A DNA stretch of 64,000 nt from positions 2,439,001-2,503,000 of the forward strand of contig NZ_JARRCW010000001.1 of the NCBI RefSeq assembly GCF_031501865.1, read 5' to 3'. The notes under the pieces are model-generated. The model did no database searches and was not told the origin of the DNA. It was given only the letters and a program-made list of their open reading frames with translations. This DNA is from Pseudovibrio sp. M1P-2-3. Lineage in GTDB: Bacteria; Pseudomonadota; Alphaproteobacteria; Rhizobiales; Stappiaceae. Numbering within the stretch: the first letter of the stretch is position 1; each line of letters starts with the position of its first letter. Below, piece after piece: positions 55,866-64,000 of this stretch. The translations under genes were made by a program, and so were the position numbers.

Positions 55866-56372
55866 TTACAAAGGTTTTAAAGCAAACATGATACCGTTTT
55901 TGTCTCTCAAGAAATCAAAGTCTGCCTTCTTCAACTCATCACGCAGCTGTGGCAGCACGCTTTTATCGTCGGCAATCAACATGTAGCCATCGGGCTTGAG
56001 GAAGCCTATCAGGCGCTGCAGGCACTTGACCCGCCCGTTGGATGGCAACTCGTGAAAGAAGCGGTCGCATACAATGGCGTCCACCTCGGTGTCCGGCTCA
56101 TAGCGCTGCGCATCCCCATGAACGATCTCAATGGGAAGATTGTTTGCCTCCACCCGCTCTTTCAGCTGCTCAAGGCCAACGGAGGACGTGTCGACAGCAA
56201 TGACAGTGTGCCCACGGTTTGCCAGATAAAGGGCATCTCGCCCCTGCCCGGCCCCAAGGTCCAAAACCGTACCGGCTTCAAAGTCCAGATTGCTGAAGAT
56301 TGTGGTGAACTGCTTGGATGTGTGACCAAAGTAGTCCGGGTTTTTGCCGTAAATCTTATCGTATTTTTGCAT
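55866..56372 (-). CDS. SAM-dependent methyltransferase (TehB-like)
   Basis: A class I methyltransferase. The 168-residue product has motif I VLDLGAGQGRDALYLANRGH (residues about 36-55) and the acidic residue binding SAM ribose in VIAVDTSSVG. It then has VDAIVCDRFFHELPSNGRVK and FLKPDGYMLIADDKSVLPQL. The layout resembles small TehB-type enzymes. The substrate is unknown. Confidence 0.85.
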   Translation of the reverse strand: MQKYDKIYGKNPDYFGHTSKQFTTIFSNLDFEAGTVLDLGAGQGRDALYLANRGHTVIAVDTSSVGLEQLKERVEANNLPIEIVHGDAQRYEPDTEVDAIVCDRFFHELPSNGRVKCLQRLIGFLKPDGYMLIADDKSVLPQLRDELKKADFDFLRDKNGIMFALKPL

Positions 56373-56454
56373 CGAAAATTCCGTAGGTTCCGCATTTGCC
56401 TGTACCTATAGGCACACAAGGAAAAAGCGCAAGCAACAATTCAAAGAGGGCGAA

Positions 56455-57003
56455 TTAACGGAGCAAACGCTCCAGAATAAAGACGGTACTTTCCTTGAAC
56501 TCTGTTTCCGTTTGCACGGTAAAGCCCTGTGATTTGGCAAGTGCGAGGGATGCCCTATTACTCTTTGCAATGATGCACACAACCTTGGGGCTCTCTATAT
56601 TGCGACTTCCCCATTCAAGCGCCGCGCCCACGGCTTCCTTGCCGATGCCTTTTCCGTGGACTTGCGGGGCGAGCACCCAGCCCATTTCCGGTGTGCCGTG
56701 GATGCAGGGCTCAATTATCCGGTGATAATCCATAAAACCGACTTCACCCACATACTCGTCGCTCTCTTTCAACTCCACAACCCAGCTTCCGTATCCCAGC
56801 AGAGGCCACAGGCCTGAAAAGGAGAGCAGGCGAGACCAAGCTTCCTTCGGGGTGGCGGGGGCGCCTGAGATCCCCTCATAGACCTCGGGGTAATTCCATA
56901 AGCGCTGGGTACCAGCATGGTCTTGCTTGGTGTGCGCGCGAAGAATAAGGCGCTCTGTTTCAATGGTGGGGGCAGCAGTGTGTTTAAGAGTTTGTTCGAG
57001 CAT
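56455..57003 (-). CDS. GNAT-family N-acetyltransferase (RimJ/RimL-like)
   Basis: The 182-residue product has the RimJ-type opening ETERLILRAHTKQDHAG and the acetyl-CoA-binding motif QVHGKGIGKEAVGAALEWGS near residue 115. It ends with SNRASLALAKSQGFTVQTET, all typical of the GNAT fold. Substrate unknown. It follows the methyltransferase region on the same strand with an 80-bp gap. Confidence 0.88.
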   Translation of the reverse strand: MLEQTLKHTAAPTIETERLILRAHTKQDHAGTQRLWNYPEVYEGISGAPATPKEAWSRLLSFSGLWPLLGYGSWVVELKESDEYVGEVGFMDYHRIIEPCIHGTPEMGWVLAPQVHGKGIGKEAVGAALEWGSRNIESPKVVCIIAKSNRASLALAKSQGFTVQTETEFKESTVFILERLLR

Positions 57004-57387
57004 TTTAATTCCACTTAGATAAAAAGAACTTGTTACATTTTGTTCCCAAAAAATCCAGAGCCATCCTAAAAGCCGCTCTTAAGCGGTGAAGGCATTTTGA
57101 AACGAGTTTTAGATAAATATTTTTCATCTTGCCTCAAATTCATGACCACAAAATTTGAATAGTGCTTGACTACAATCTACTGAAAATCAGAGCTAAACTT
57201 AACCCAACTTGTTGCCTCAGCACCACCAATTTCTTTTCCATAACAATACCTTGATGCGTTTAAAATGTAACACGCATAACGAGCGTTAAGGGCTTTGCAA
57301 CACAAAACCAACAAACTGATGACACTTGACGCTTAATATTTCTAATCAATGTCAAGCAATAATAATGAAAGCATACGGGGAACAGTT
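57004..57387. other. Divergent intergenic region before the L,D-transpeptidase gene
   Basis: About 384 bp, AT-rich, between the acetyltransferase and L,D-transpeptidase genes. It must hold promoters for both. I see no gene or repeat here. Confidence 0.6.
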
Positions 57388-57984
57388 ATGCGTAAAATAA
57401 TCGCGATTGCGGCCATGGTGCTGGCTGCGTGCGCCTTTAGCACGTCCGCAAGTGCATACGGCTCGGGCAAGTTTTTTGATCATGCGACCAAACAATGGGT
57501 CACCTATGGCTCCGCCCGCGTTGGTAAATCTCCCATCAAACGCAAAATGGTAAACTACAACGGCTCCTATTCAGTGGGAACCATTGTGATCAGCACTCCG
57601 GAGCGCCGTCTCTATCATATCCGCCCCGGCGGCAAGGCAATGGTGTACGGCGTTGGGGTGGGCCGTGATGGCTTCCAGTGGTCCGGCACCCACCGCATCA
57701 CCCGCAAGGCTGAATGGCCGGACTGGAGGCCACCAGCAGTTATGCGCGCACGCGAAGCCCGCAAGGGGCGCATTCTGCCAGCCTTCATGGAAGGCGGCCC
57801 CAACAACCCTCTGGGTGCCCGCGCCATGTATATCGGTAGTACCATCTACCGCATCCACGGCTCCAATGAGCCATGGACCATTGGCTCCGCCGTCTCTTCG
57901 GGATGTATCCGTCTTGCAAATGAGGACGTAATCCACCTCTATGAGAATGTGAGCGTCGGCGCCAAAGTTGTCGTCCTTAGGTAA
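57388..57984 (+). CDS. L,D-transpeptidase (YkuD domain)
   Basis: This secreted enzyme makes 3-3 peptidoglycan crosslinks or attaches proteins to the wall. From the ATG at 57388 it has 198 residues, with a signal peptide (IAAMVLAACAFSTSASA) and the YkuD domain with TIVISTPERRLYHIRPGGKA. The catalytic motif is IHGSNEPWTIGSAVSSGC, with Cys173 as nucleophile. A GGGGA site lies 8 nt before this ATG; the frame extends 13 codons upstream. A terminator follows. Confidence 0.93.
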   Translation: MRKIIAIAAMVLAACAFSTSASAYGSGKFFDHATKQWVTYGSARVGKSPIKRKMVNYNGSYSVGTIVISTPERRLYHIRPGGKAMVYGVGVGRDGFQWSGTHRITRKAEWPDWRPPAVMRAREARKGRILPAFMEGGPNNPLGARAMYIGSTIYRIHGSNEPWTIGSAVSSGCIRLANEDVIHLYENVSVGAKVVVLR

Positions 57985-58004
57985 AGCCTAGCAGCTTGAG
58001 CTGG

Positions 58005-58033
58005 AGCGGTCACAAGTTTGTGGCCGCTTTTTT
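58005..58033 (+). terminator. Rho-independent terminator after the L,D-transpeptidase gene
   Basis: AGCGGTCACAA and TTGTGGCCGCT form a stem with one mismatch and a short loop, followed by TTTTTTG. It lies between convergent genes. Confidence 0.8.
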
Positions 58034-58034
58034 G

Positions 58035-58403
58035 TCAGCCGTCTCTGGAAAGACCTTTTTCTGCCAGCTCATCCAGATAGCGCTGCCACAGGGCATCATG
58101 GTTCTGGCCCAGCTCCAGAAAATAGGCCCATGTATAGATGCCCGTGTTATGCAGATCATCAAAAGTCAGCTTCACGGCATAATTGCCAACAGGGTCCACA
58201 CCGATAATTTCCACATTCCGCTTGCCCGGCACGGTTTTGCGCTGCTCTGGCGAGTGCCCCTGCACTTCCGCACTGGGAGAGCTGACCCGCAAGAATTCGG
58301 CGGAAAGTTCAAAGCTTTGCCCCTGCTCAAACGAGACAACCAGTGACCTGCGATCTTTCTTCAACCGGATTTCAGAGGGCCACGGGGCCTTGGTTTTGCT
58401 CAT
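58035..58403 (-). CDS. DUF971 domain protein
   Basis: The 122-residue product is a single DUF971 (GBBH-like N-terminal) domain: WPSEIRLKKDRRSLVVSFEQ, ELSAEFLRVSSPSAEVQGH, and VGNYAVKLTFDDLHNTGIYT with WAYFLELG. Such proteins often occur near iron-sulphur or molybdenum cofactor functions; the divergent neighbour here is moaA. The exact role is unknown. Soluble, no signal peptide. Confidence 0.88.
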   Translation of the reverse strand: MSKTKAPWPSEIRLKKDRRSLVVSFEQGQSFELSAEFLRVSSPSAEVQGHSPEQRKTVPGKRNVEIIGVDPVGNYAVKLTFDDLHNTGIYTWAYFLELGQNHDALWQRYLDELAEKGLSRDG

Positions 58404-58562
58404 ATTTCATCTCGTTCATATTTTTTTACAATTGCCACACTGGCACTTGATGAATTCTTGTTTATATATACACACTCTTTCACGGGTAAAGACCCTGTGC
58501 AATAATAGGTCATAGTATCAAAAAGGTAGCAAGCGTCGGGCATATGCTACAGGAGGTGGCAA

Positions 58563-59597
58563 ATGAGTGAGAACAATCAAGGAGTGACGAGCCCTGTGCA
58601 GCCTCAACTGATTGACCCGTTTGGTCGCCCCGTCTCATACCTGCGCGTTTCCGTGACAGACCGCTGCGATTTCCGCTGCACCTACTGCATGGCGGAGAAC
58701 ATGAGCTTCTTGCCCAAAAAGGAAGTTCTCTCGCTGGAAGAGCTGGACCGCCTGTGCACCGCGTTCATTGAAAAGGGCGTGCGCAAGCTACGCTTGACCG
58801 GCGGTGAGCCTTTGGTGCGCAAGAACATCATGGGCTTTATTCGCGGGCTTTCCCGTCACTTGGAAAGCGGCGCTTTGGAAGAGCTGACGCTGACCACAAA
58901 TGGCTCCCAGCTCACCCGCTTTGCCGATGAATTGTATGCAGCAGGCGTACGGCGCATTAATGTCTCCATGGACACCATGGACTATGGCAAGTTCCGCGAG
59001 ATCACCCGTTGGGGAGATCTCAACAAGGTTATGGCAGGCATTGAGGCTGCCAAGAAAGCCGGATTGCAGATCAAGATCAACGCGGTTGCCTTGAAAGGGT
59101 TTAACGAGGACGAAATCACCTCCATGCTGGCGTGGTGCCATGAAAACGGCCACGACCTTACCTTGATTGAAACCATGCCCCTTGGCGAGATTGACGGCGA
59201 GCGGCTGGACCAGTATCTGCCCCTTTCCACCGTGCGCCAGCGGCTGGAAGAGCAGTTCACCTTGAGCCCCATTCCCTATAAAACTGGCGGCCCTGCCACT
59301 TATGTTAAGGTGGAAGAAACCGGCGGGCGCCTTGGCTTCATCACCCCCATGACCCATAATTTTTGCGAGAGCTGCAACCGGGTGCGCGTCACCTGCACCG
59401 GCATGCTCTACATGTGCCTTGGCCAAGACGACAGCGCTGACCTGCGCGCCGCCATCCGTGCCTCTGAAGGCAACGAAGTGCTGGACCAAGCCATTGAGGA
59501 GGCCATCAGCCGCAAACCCAAAGGCCACGACTTCGTCATCGACCGCACCACAAAAACACCCGCCGTCTCACGCCACATGAGCGTAACCGGCGGGTGA
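58563..59597 (+). CDS. moaA: GTP 3',8-cyclase MoaA
   Basis: MoaA is a radical-SAM enzyme for the first step of molybdenum cofactor synthesis. The 344-residue product has the radical-SAM cluster CDFRCTYC (Cys35, 39, 42) and a second cluster with Cys268, Cys271 and Cys285 (CX2CX13C). It ends with the essential Gly-Gly (MSVTGG). A perfect AGGAGGT site lies 8 nt before the ATG. No other Moco gene is in the window. Confidence 0.97.
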   Translation: MSENNQGVTSPVQPQLIDPFGRPVSYLRVSVTDRCDFRCTYCMAENMSFLPKKEVLSLEELDRLCTAFIEKGVRKLRLTGGEPLVRKNIMGFIRGLSRHLESGALEELTLTTNGSQLTRFADELYAAGVRRINVSMDTMDYGKFREITRWGDLNKVMAGIEAAKKAGLQIKINAVALKGFNEDEITSMLAWCHENGHDLTLIETMPLGEIDGERLDQYLPLSTVRQRLEEQFTLSPIPYKTGGPATYVKVEETGGRLGFITPMTHNFCESCNRVRVTCTGMLYMCLGQDDSADLRAAIRASEGNEVLDQAIEEAISRKPKGHDFVIDRTTKTPAVSRHMSVTGG

Positions 59598-59638
59598 AAC
59601 TAAATTAGCTCAAAATATGTCTTAACGTTTCACGCAAA

Positions 59639-59797
59639 TCAAAGGCCGGCGTTAATTGTCGTAAACAAGGCTAATACTTTTGGACCGATTAGTCTGACAG
59701 TTGCAATAATTGTAATTGAAATCAAACTAGCAATTATCCCATACTCAATTGCAGTTGTACCGAATTCATCTTTTAAAAAATTCCTAATCAAAGTCAT
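59639..59797 (-). CDS. Flp/Fap-type pilin, orphan
   Basis: This 52-residue gene has the Flp prepilin layout: a short charged leader (MTLIRNFLKDEFG), a cleavage site after Gly13 with Glu and Tyr at +5 and +6 (FGTTAIEYGIIASLI), then a single hydrophobic helix ending IGPKVLALFTTINAGL. Flp pilins build type IVb adhesive (tad) pili. It is convergent with moaA. No tad/cpa assembly genes are in the window, so it would depend on ones elsewhere. An AT-rich stretch lies upstream. Confidence 0.88.
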   Translation of the reverse strand: MTLIRNFLKDEFGTTAIEYGIIASLISITIIATVRLIGPKVLALFTTINAGL

Positions 59798-60224
59798 CGC
59801 CTTACTCCACTAAAACCAGAGGCACTATACATACACCTCAAGCACAACTTCGAGTTAAGAATATTAACAATAGGTTAATATATATTTTCGATATTTACGT
59901 AATTTAACTGTACATCCCATAACTACCCTTACGTTTATGTGTACTTATAGTTTGCGCTGCGATAACTACCTATAAATATTAGATAAATTTATATCGTTTT
60001 TGTAATTTTTATATTAACCCTTTATTAACCTAAGTTTCTAGGAATGTTATTTTCGTGGATGCCCCTAAGGATTTTTCTATATAGATTCTTAGTACTAGAG
60101 ATCATCTGAGTAAGTAATTAGAATCACTCTTTAACTATTCCTCTCATTACTATGGACAGTTTATTCCTTCAGCACTGTTCAGTTACTTTCCTATTGACTG
60201 ATCAATTTACCAGCTTTCGAAAAT
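59798..60224. other. AT-rich region upstream of the Flp pilin gene
   Basis: About 430 bp, very AT-rich around 59860-60060. It should hold the pilin promoter. I see no gene; short open frames here are not supported. Confidence 0.55.
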
Positions 60225-60775
60225 GGATCCCCGATCAGGTCGGGGATGACGTCCGTGGGTGGGGCGGCGCCTTAAAACACCTCCAAGGTCATCCCGCGCT
60301 TGACGCGGGATCCAGACTGAGGTTGCTGTGGTGGTAACACCATGCGTTTTTGAACTGTAGTGGCTGCCCAGCCTCCCATCTATTTGGTGCCCTACCTTTG
60401 GATCCCCGATCAGGTCGGGGATGAAGCCTGTGGGTGGGACGGGGCCTTAAAAACACCTCCGAAGTCATCCCGCGCTTGACGCGGGATCCAGACTGAGGTT
60501 GCTGTGGTGGTAACTCCATGCGTTTTTGATCTGTAGTGGATGCCCAGCCTCCATCTATTTGGTGCCCCACCTCTGGATCCCCGATCAAGTCGGGGATGAC
60601 GCCTGTGGGTGGGATGGGGCTTCAAGTCACCTCCGAAGTCATCCCGCGCTTGACGCGGGATCCAGACAGAGGTTGCTGTGGTGGTAACACCATGCCTTTT
60701 GAACTGCAGTGGATGCCCAACCTCCATCTATTTGGCGCCCCACCTCTGGATCCCCGATCAGGTCGGGGATGACGT
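60225..60775. repeat. Tandem 175-bp units with paired palindromes
   Basis: GGATCCCCGATCAGGTCGGG-type palindromes begin at 60225, 60400, 60575 and 60748 (spacings 175, 175 and 173). Each of the first three is followed about 65 bp later by a second palindrome, CATCCCGCGCTTGACGCGGG, continuing ATCC (60290, 60466, 60640). Sequence between them is also repeated, including TGTGGTGGTAAC and CATCTATTTGG. The fourth unit is partial: its second palindrome is replaced by a different sequence near 60815. These are dispersed-type intergenic repeats. No gene within. Confidence 0.92.
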
Positions 60776-61252
60776 GTGAGCGTGGGGTGGGCCTCAGAAA
60801 ACACCTCCGATATCATCCAGCGGGAGCGGGAAGTGTGCAGGTATACGCAGATAGCACCACGCGGTTTCCCGAGCAGGTTGGAAATAGAGAACCCGAATAG
60901 CGGGTGTGGCAAGGCGGGCAGGCCAAGAGCCTGCGCAGTGACTAATAAAATGTTTCTTCGGCTTTGGCATTCCGCCTTGCCCGGGATTATTTTATGCAAA
61001 ATACTGGGGTAACCAACAGCAGTCGAAAAATGCGGTTGCCCGCAGCTGCTCGCGACTCTGGAGGGGCTCCTTGAATCCGCCGGGCCTTTACAGCGAAACC
61101 CGAACAATATCTCACCGGGCCCCTTGAAGATGCGTTACCTCCCCAAACAACCCCATCCCGGCTCATAACTTGGCGACGGACGGTCCGCCGCTGCCCGTTT
61201 TTATGAGCACGAGACCAAGTGTAGAGGCCCACGAGTGGAGGGGGATAAGTTT
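60776..61252. other. Region between the repeats and the EamA gene
   Basis: About 480 bp, more GC-rich than the region to the left. Open frames exist on both strands but none has a recognisable protein or a good ribosome binding site. I see nothing definite. Confidence 0.5.
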
Positions 61253-62197
61253 TTATGTTACCCCTGCCTGCTCAAGCCCTGCCGCACTTTCCGCAGAGCT
61301 CTCTTTTAACGCCCGCACCATCTTGCGCCCCTCGCTTGCCCGCACATGCTCGCGGTAGACCATATAAAGGCCAGAGGCCACGATAATGCCCATGCCGGCA
61401 CCGGTGAGCATATCGGGCACATGCCCCCATATGAGCACCCCAAGACCCGCAGCCCACAACAGCCCCGTATAGCGCACAGGAGCAACCGCCACCATATCCC
61501 CAAAACGAACGGCAATAAGCGCCAGAATGTAGGCTGCTATCTGGAAAAACGATCCGGAAATAACAGGTAGTGCGTGCCAGCCCTCCAACACTACCCATTC
61601 CTCAGCAACCCCGACCCCAAGGCCCATAAGTGTGACCGATACACACACAACGAAACAGACAGACAGGCACGGCAGGCCTTTGGGCATGGCCCGTGTGACC
61701 AGATCGCGCAGGGCGCGGCACAGCACCGACCCCAGTGCCAGCGTAGACCAAAGGTCAAAGCCACCAGCATCGGGCTGCAACACCAGCAAGACGCCAACAA
61801 ACCCCAGAGCAATGGCACTCCAGCGCCGCCAGCCAACCACCTCTCCATAAAACACTGCAGCTCCCGCTGTCACCATGAGCGGCATGGCCTGCAACACCGC
61901 TGACACATTGGCCATAGGCATCTTGGTGAGCGCTGTCATATACATGAGGGTACTGGCCACCTCCAGAACGCAGCGGGCCAGAACTGTTGGGTGTAGCAAT
62001 TGCCAGCCCACCCGAAAGTTGCCGCAGAACAGGCTCAGCACGCCCATAAAGGCACAAGTGACAACCCCTTCCAGAAAAATGAACTGTCCGGTTGGCATGT
62101 AATGTGCGGCGTATTTGAAAATGGCACTGTTGAATATAAAGGCTGCGGTGGACACGAACATGGCCAGCATAGCGCGGCCATTCATTCCGATACCCAT
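61253..62197 (-). CDS. EamA-family (DMT superfamily) transporter
   Basis: A 314-residue inner-membrane protein with about ten hydrophobic helices in two EamA repeats is predicted. The first repeat includes FIFLEGVVTCAFMGVLSLF and LTKMPMANVSAVLQAMPLMV. The end of the second repeat includes AAYILALIAVRFGDMVAVAP and VRYTGLLWAAGLGVLIWG. Such proteins export or exchange small metabolites; the substrate cannot be told. The N-terminus MGIGMNGRAMLAMFVSTAAF is taken from the ATG at 62197. The gene stands alone. Confidence 0.9.
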   Translation of the reverse strand: MGIGMNGRAMLAMFVSTAAFIFNSAIFKYAAHYMPTGQFIFLEGVVTCAFMGVLSLFCGNFRVGWQLLHPTVLARCVLEVASTLMYMTALTKMPMANVSAVLQAMPLMVTAGAAVFYGEVVGWRRWSAIALGFVGVLLVLQPDAGGFDLWSTLALGSVLCRALRDLVTRAMPKGLPCLSVCFVVCVSVTLMGLGVGVAEEWVVLEGWHALPVISGSFFQIAAYILALIAVRFGDMVAVAPVRYTGLLWAAGLGVLIWGHVPDMLTGAGMGIIVASGLYMVYREHVRASEGRKMVRALKESSAESAAGLEQAGVT

Positions 62198-62547
62198 TAA
62201 TTTTGCTCCATGAAGACGAGGGAGCGGCGCAGCTTGCTGAACGGGGGAACGTCCTGTGCACGTGTTGACGTGGCTCCAATCATTTCTGAAGGCTTTATAT
62301 CAAAGCAGGCATAGGGTTAGCGAGGTGACATCCTGCCGCCCGCGACAACTACTTACATCAATTTGCTAGGTGTCAACCTATTGAAGACTGGTAGTGGCAT
62401 CCATATACCGCTGAATGACCCTCAAAATGAGTACTCAACACCAAAAACTCATCGGGTTGGAAAAGCTACTGCATCTACTGATAGACTGACAGACCGCCGC
62501 TTTCCCAACTTGCTGCCTTATTTCGGCTAAAAGCTATCATAGTTTAC
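62198..62547. other. Intergenic region between the FG-GAP and EamA genes
   Basis: About 350 bp with no supported gene. It must include the EamA promoter and the end of the FG-GAP transcript. No clear terminator is seen. Confidence 0.5.
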
Positions 62548-64000
62548 CTAAAGCATTTCAGAGACTTCAACTGTAATGGTGGCTGAGGATCTGTCGCCGT
62601 TTTCATCCTCCACTTGATATTCGAATGTCTCTGTACCAATGAACCCCTCATCGGGAGTGAATGTTAGAAATTCCGCGTCAAGAGGGTCTATGGTCGCCGA
62701 GCCGTTGTCCACGCCGGACACGTCGAAGATAAACACGTTGTCGTCTGGATCAATGTCATTGGCAAGTACGTCGACAACGACTGGTGTGCCGGATGTAGCT
62801 GTTGCAAAGTCGTCATTAGCTTGCAGACCCAAGTCTATTGAAGTCGCCCTGCCGTAGATGACGTAGGTTTCACCAGCATCTGTGCCGCCATCATCATTCC
62901 GGCTGGCGGATATGAGGACATCATCATAACCATCACCATTGATATCTCCGGCGGACGACACGGTTGCTCCAAATTCGTCGGTTTCAAAAAAATCGAGTGA
63001 AGAATCTGGGGAGCTACCGAAAATCTTCAGAGCTTCATGAGAGTCAGCATTATAGAGGTTCAATGTTTGTTGGCCTTTGTCCTTTACTCCAAACAGGCCG
63101 TCCGTTCCAAACACAATGTAAGCTTCGTTTGACATATCGCTATCATAATCCTTTACGGAAGAAAGGACCAGGTCGTCAAATCCGTCGCCATTAAAGTCTC
63201 CGGCATCTGAGACACTCCAGCCCGTTATGCCTCCTACTTCCGTACGTTCTGAGCCACTCCCATTTTCCTGAGTGTATATTCGGCCACTGTCGAATTCATC
63301 TACGATTGAAAAACCTTTGTCGAACGTGATCTCGTCAGCGTTCACAATTCTCTGTCCATTCGAGCGCACACCAAACCCTTGATCTGTACCAAAAAGGACG
63401 TGTGTTATTGATTTGCTGTCTTCAATTCGGTTCGGATCAAGAGTGAAAAGTGGCGCGCTCACAACCATGTCATCAAAGCCATCGCCATTAACATCCCCTG
63501 CACCGGATACGCTGTATCCCACAGTATCGTCTGCTCTGGAGCCTTGAATTACAAACCCTTGATTTGGTGTAAGACTGGATAGATTGAGATCACCAGTGAC
63601 GGTTTGTGACCCGAAGACCACATAGGCTTCACCTGCTGAGTAAGGATCACCCGAAAGGCCTCCACGACCCGCACCAAAAGGTGCTCCCATGATAATATCA
63701 TCAAAGCCATCTCCGTTGACATCGCCAGCACTGGAAATGATTTGGCCATGACCATCATTCGCGGCATTGGACTCTATAACGAAACCTTGTGAGGTGGAAA
63801 GGTTGTTCAGGTTGAGGTTTCCATGCCCTTGGGTGTCGCCATATACAACATAGACCTTAGTGTTTCCTGTACCAGGGATGCCTGTGCCGATAATCACATC
63901 ATCGACACCATCACCATTCATATCTCCGGCATCCGATATATCGATTCCGGCAAACTCTCCGGATGCGCCTTTCATCTTGAAACCAGAGCTGCCATTGAAC
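62548..64000 (-). CDS. FG-GAP repeat protein with Ig/cadherin-like end (cut by window edge)
   Basis: The frame stays open to the right edge; codons before the internal Met at 63975 read FNGSSGFK and fit the repeat pattern, so the gene continues outside. At least five FG-GAP repeats are visible, each with a DxNGDGxDD calcium-binding motif (for example DAGDMNGDGVDDVIIG and SAGDVNGDGFDDIIMGAP), as in integrin alpha propellers. The last 95 or so residues form an Ig/cadherin-like tandem domain (VVVDVLANDIDPDDN, FEYQVEDENGDRSSATITVE). It is probably a secreted adhesion protein of the large bacterial kind; the export route is not visible. Confidence 0.9.
   Translation of the reverse strand, partial: FNGSSGFKMKGASGEFAGIDISDAGDMNGDGVDDVIIGTGIPGTGNTKVYVVYGDTQGHGNLNLNNLSTSQGFVIESNAANDGHGQIISSAGDVNGDGFDDIIMGAPFGAGRGGLSGDPYSAGEAYVVFGSQTVTGDLNLSSLTPNQGFVIQGSRADDTVGYSVSGAGDVNGDGFDDMVVSAPLFTLDPNRIEDSKSITHVLFGTDQGFGVRSNGQRIVNADEITFDKGFSIVDEFDSGRIYTQENGSGSERTEVGGITGWSVSDAGDFNGDGFDDLVLSSVKDYDSDMSNEAYIVFGTDGLFGVKDKGQQTLNLYNADSHEALKIFGSSPDSSLDFFETDEFGATVSSAGDINGDGYDDVLISASRNDDGGTDAGETYVIYGRATSIDLGLQANDDFATATSGTPVVVDVLANDIDPDDNVFIFDVSGVDNGSATIDPLDAEFLTFTPDEGFIGTETFEYQVEDENGDRSSATITVEVSEML

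Noticed and set aside
58788-59528. A 246-codon open frame on the minus strand
   Set aside because: It lies wholly antisense to moaA, which has clear catalytic motifs; the frame is a by-product of moaA codon bias.
60225-60775. A possible CRISPR array, from regular repeats
   Set aside because: The unit is about 175 bp and repeated throughout, with no unique spacers and no cas genes. It is a tandem palindromic repeat.
60622-61107. A 161-codon minus-strand frame over the repeats
   Set aside because: Most of its length is palindromic repeat sequence translated in one frame; similar frames occur over each repeat unit.

Overview
The window looks like chromosomal DNA of a marine, Hyphomicrobiales-type alphaproteobacterium, probably close to Stappiaceae such as Pseudovibrio. 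The genus is an inference. Support comes from rhizobial-type flagellins in tandem, the alphaproteobacterial flagellar genes flaF, flbT, motC, motE and an FtcR/Rem-type regulator, a flagellar gene order like that of rhizobia, moderate GC, and dispersed inverted repeats of the kind common in such genomes.

Positions 1-37308 are an almost complete flagellar regulon, nearly all on the minus strand. Read in the direction of transcription, one long block runs motA-fliM-(DUF6468-like)-fliN-fliG-flhB-(unknown)-flgB-flgC-fliE-flgG-flgA-flgI-motE-flgH-fliL-fliP and ends at a hairpin near 21490. Then come four tandem flagellin genes, each with its own leader and terminator, and a small unknown gene. A third block follows: fliF-(fliH-like)-motB-motC-fliK-(lytic transglycosylase)-flgE-flgK-flgL-flaF-flbT-flgD-fliQ-flhA-fliR, with fliR cut by the left edge. 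On the plus strand, divergent from motA, lie flgF-(unknown)-fliI. A convergent FtcR/Rem-type regulator follows. Together these encode the export gate, MS and C rings, rod, L and P rings, hook, junction, filament, stator and flagellin-level regulators. Chemotaxis genes, fliD and fliS are not present.

Positions 37309-45607 hold surface-polysaccharide genes: a UDP-glucose dehydrogenase, a decayed IS3-family fragment, a KpsC-like and two KpsS-like Kdo transferases, and a Wza/KpsD-like export lipoprotein. Positions 45608-51977 are tamA-tamB for outer-membrane assembly. Positions 52102-59597 are housekeeping genes: class I fumarase, a YceI-cytochrome b561-YceI set, a methyltransferase, a GNAT acetyltransferase, an L,D-transpeptidase, a DUF971 protein and moaA. 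The right end has an isolated Flp-type pilin gene, an AT-rich gap, three to four tandem copies of a roughly 175-bp inverted-repeat unit, an EamA-type transporter, and an FG-GAP repeat protein cut by the right edge.

I see no clearly new defence or metabolic system. The most unusual signal is in the flagellin array. All four genes share a two-hairpin leader in which one hairpin could cover the ribosome binding site. Their coding sequences show an alternating A/C versus B/D pattern, overlaid by near-identity of A and B at the 5' end, which points to block duplication plus gene conversion.
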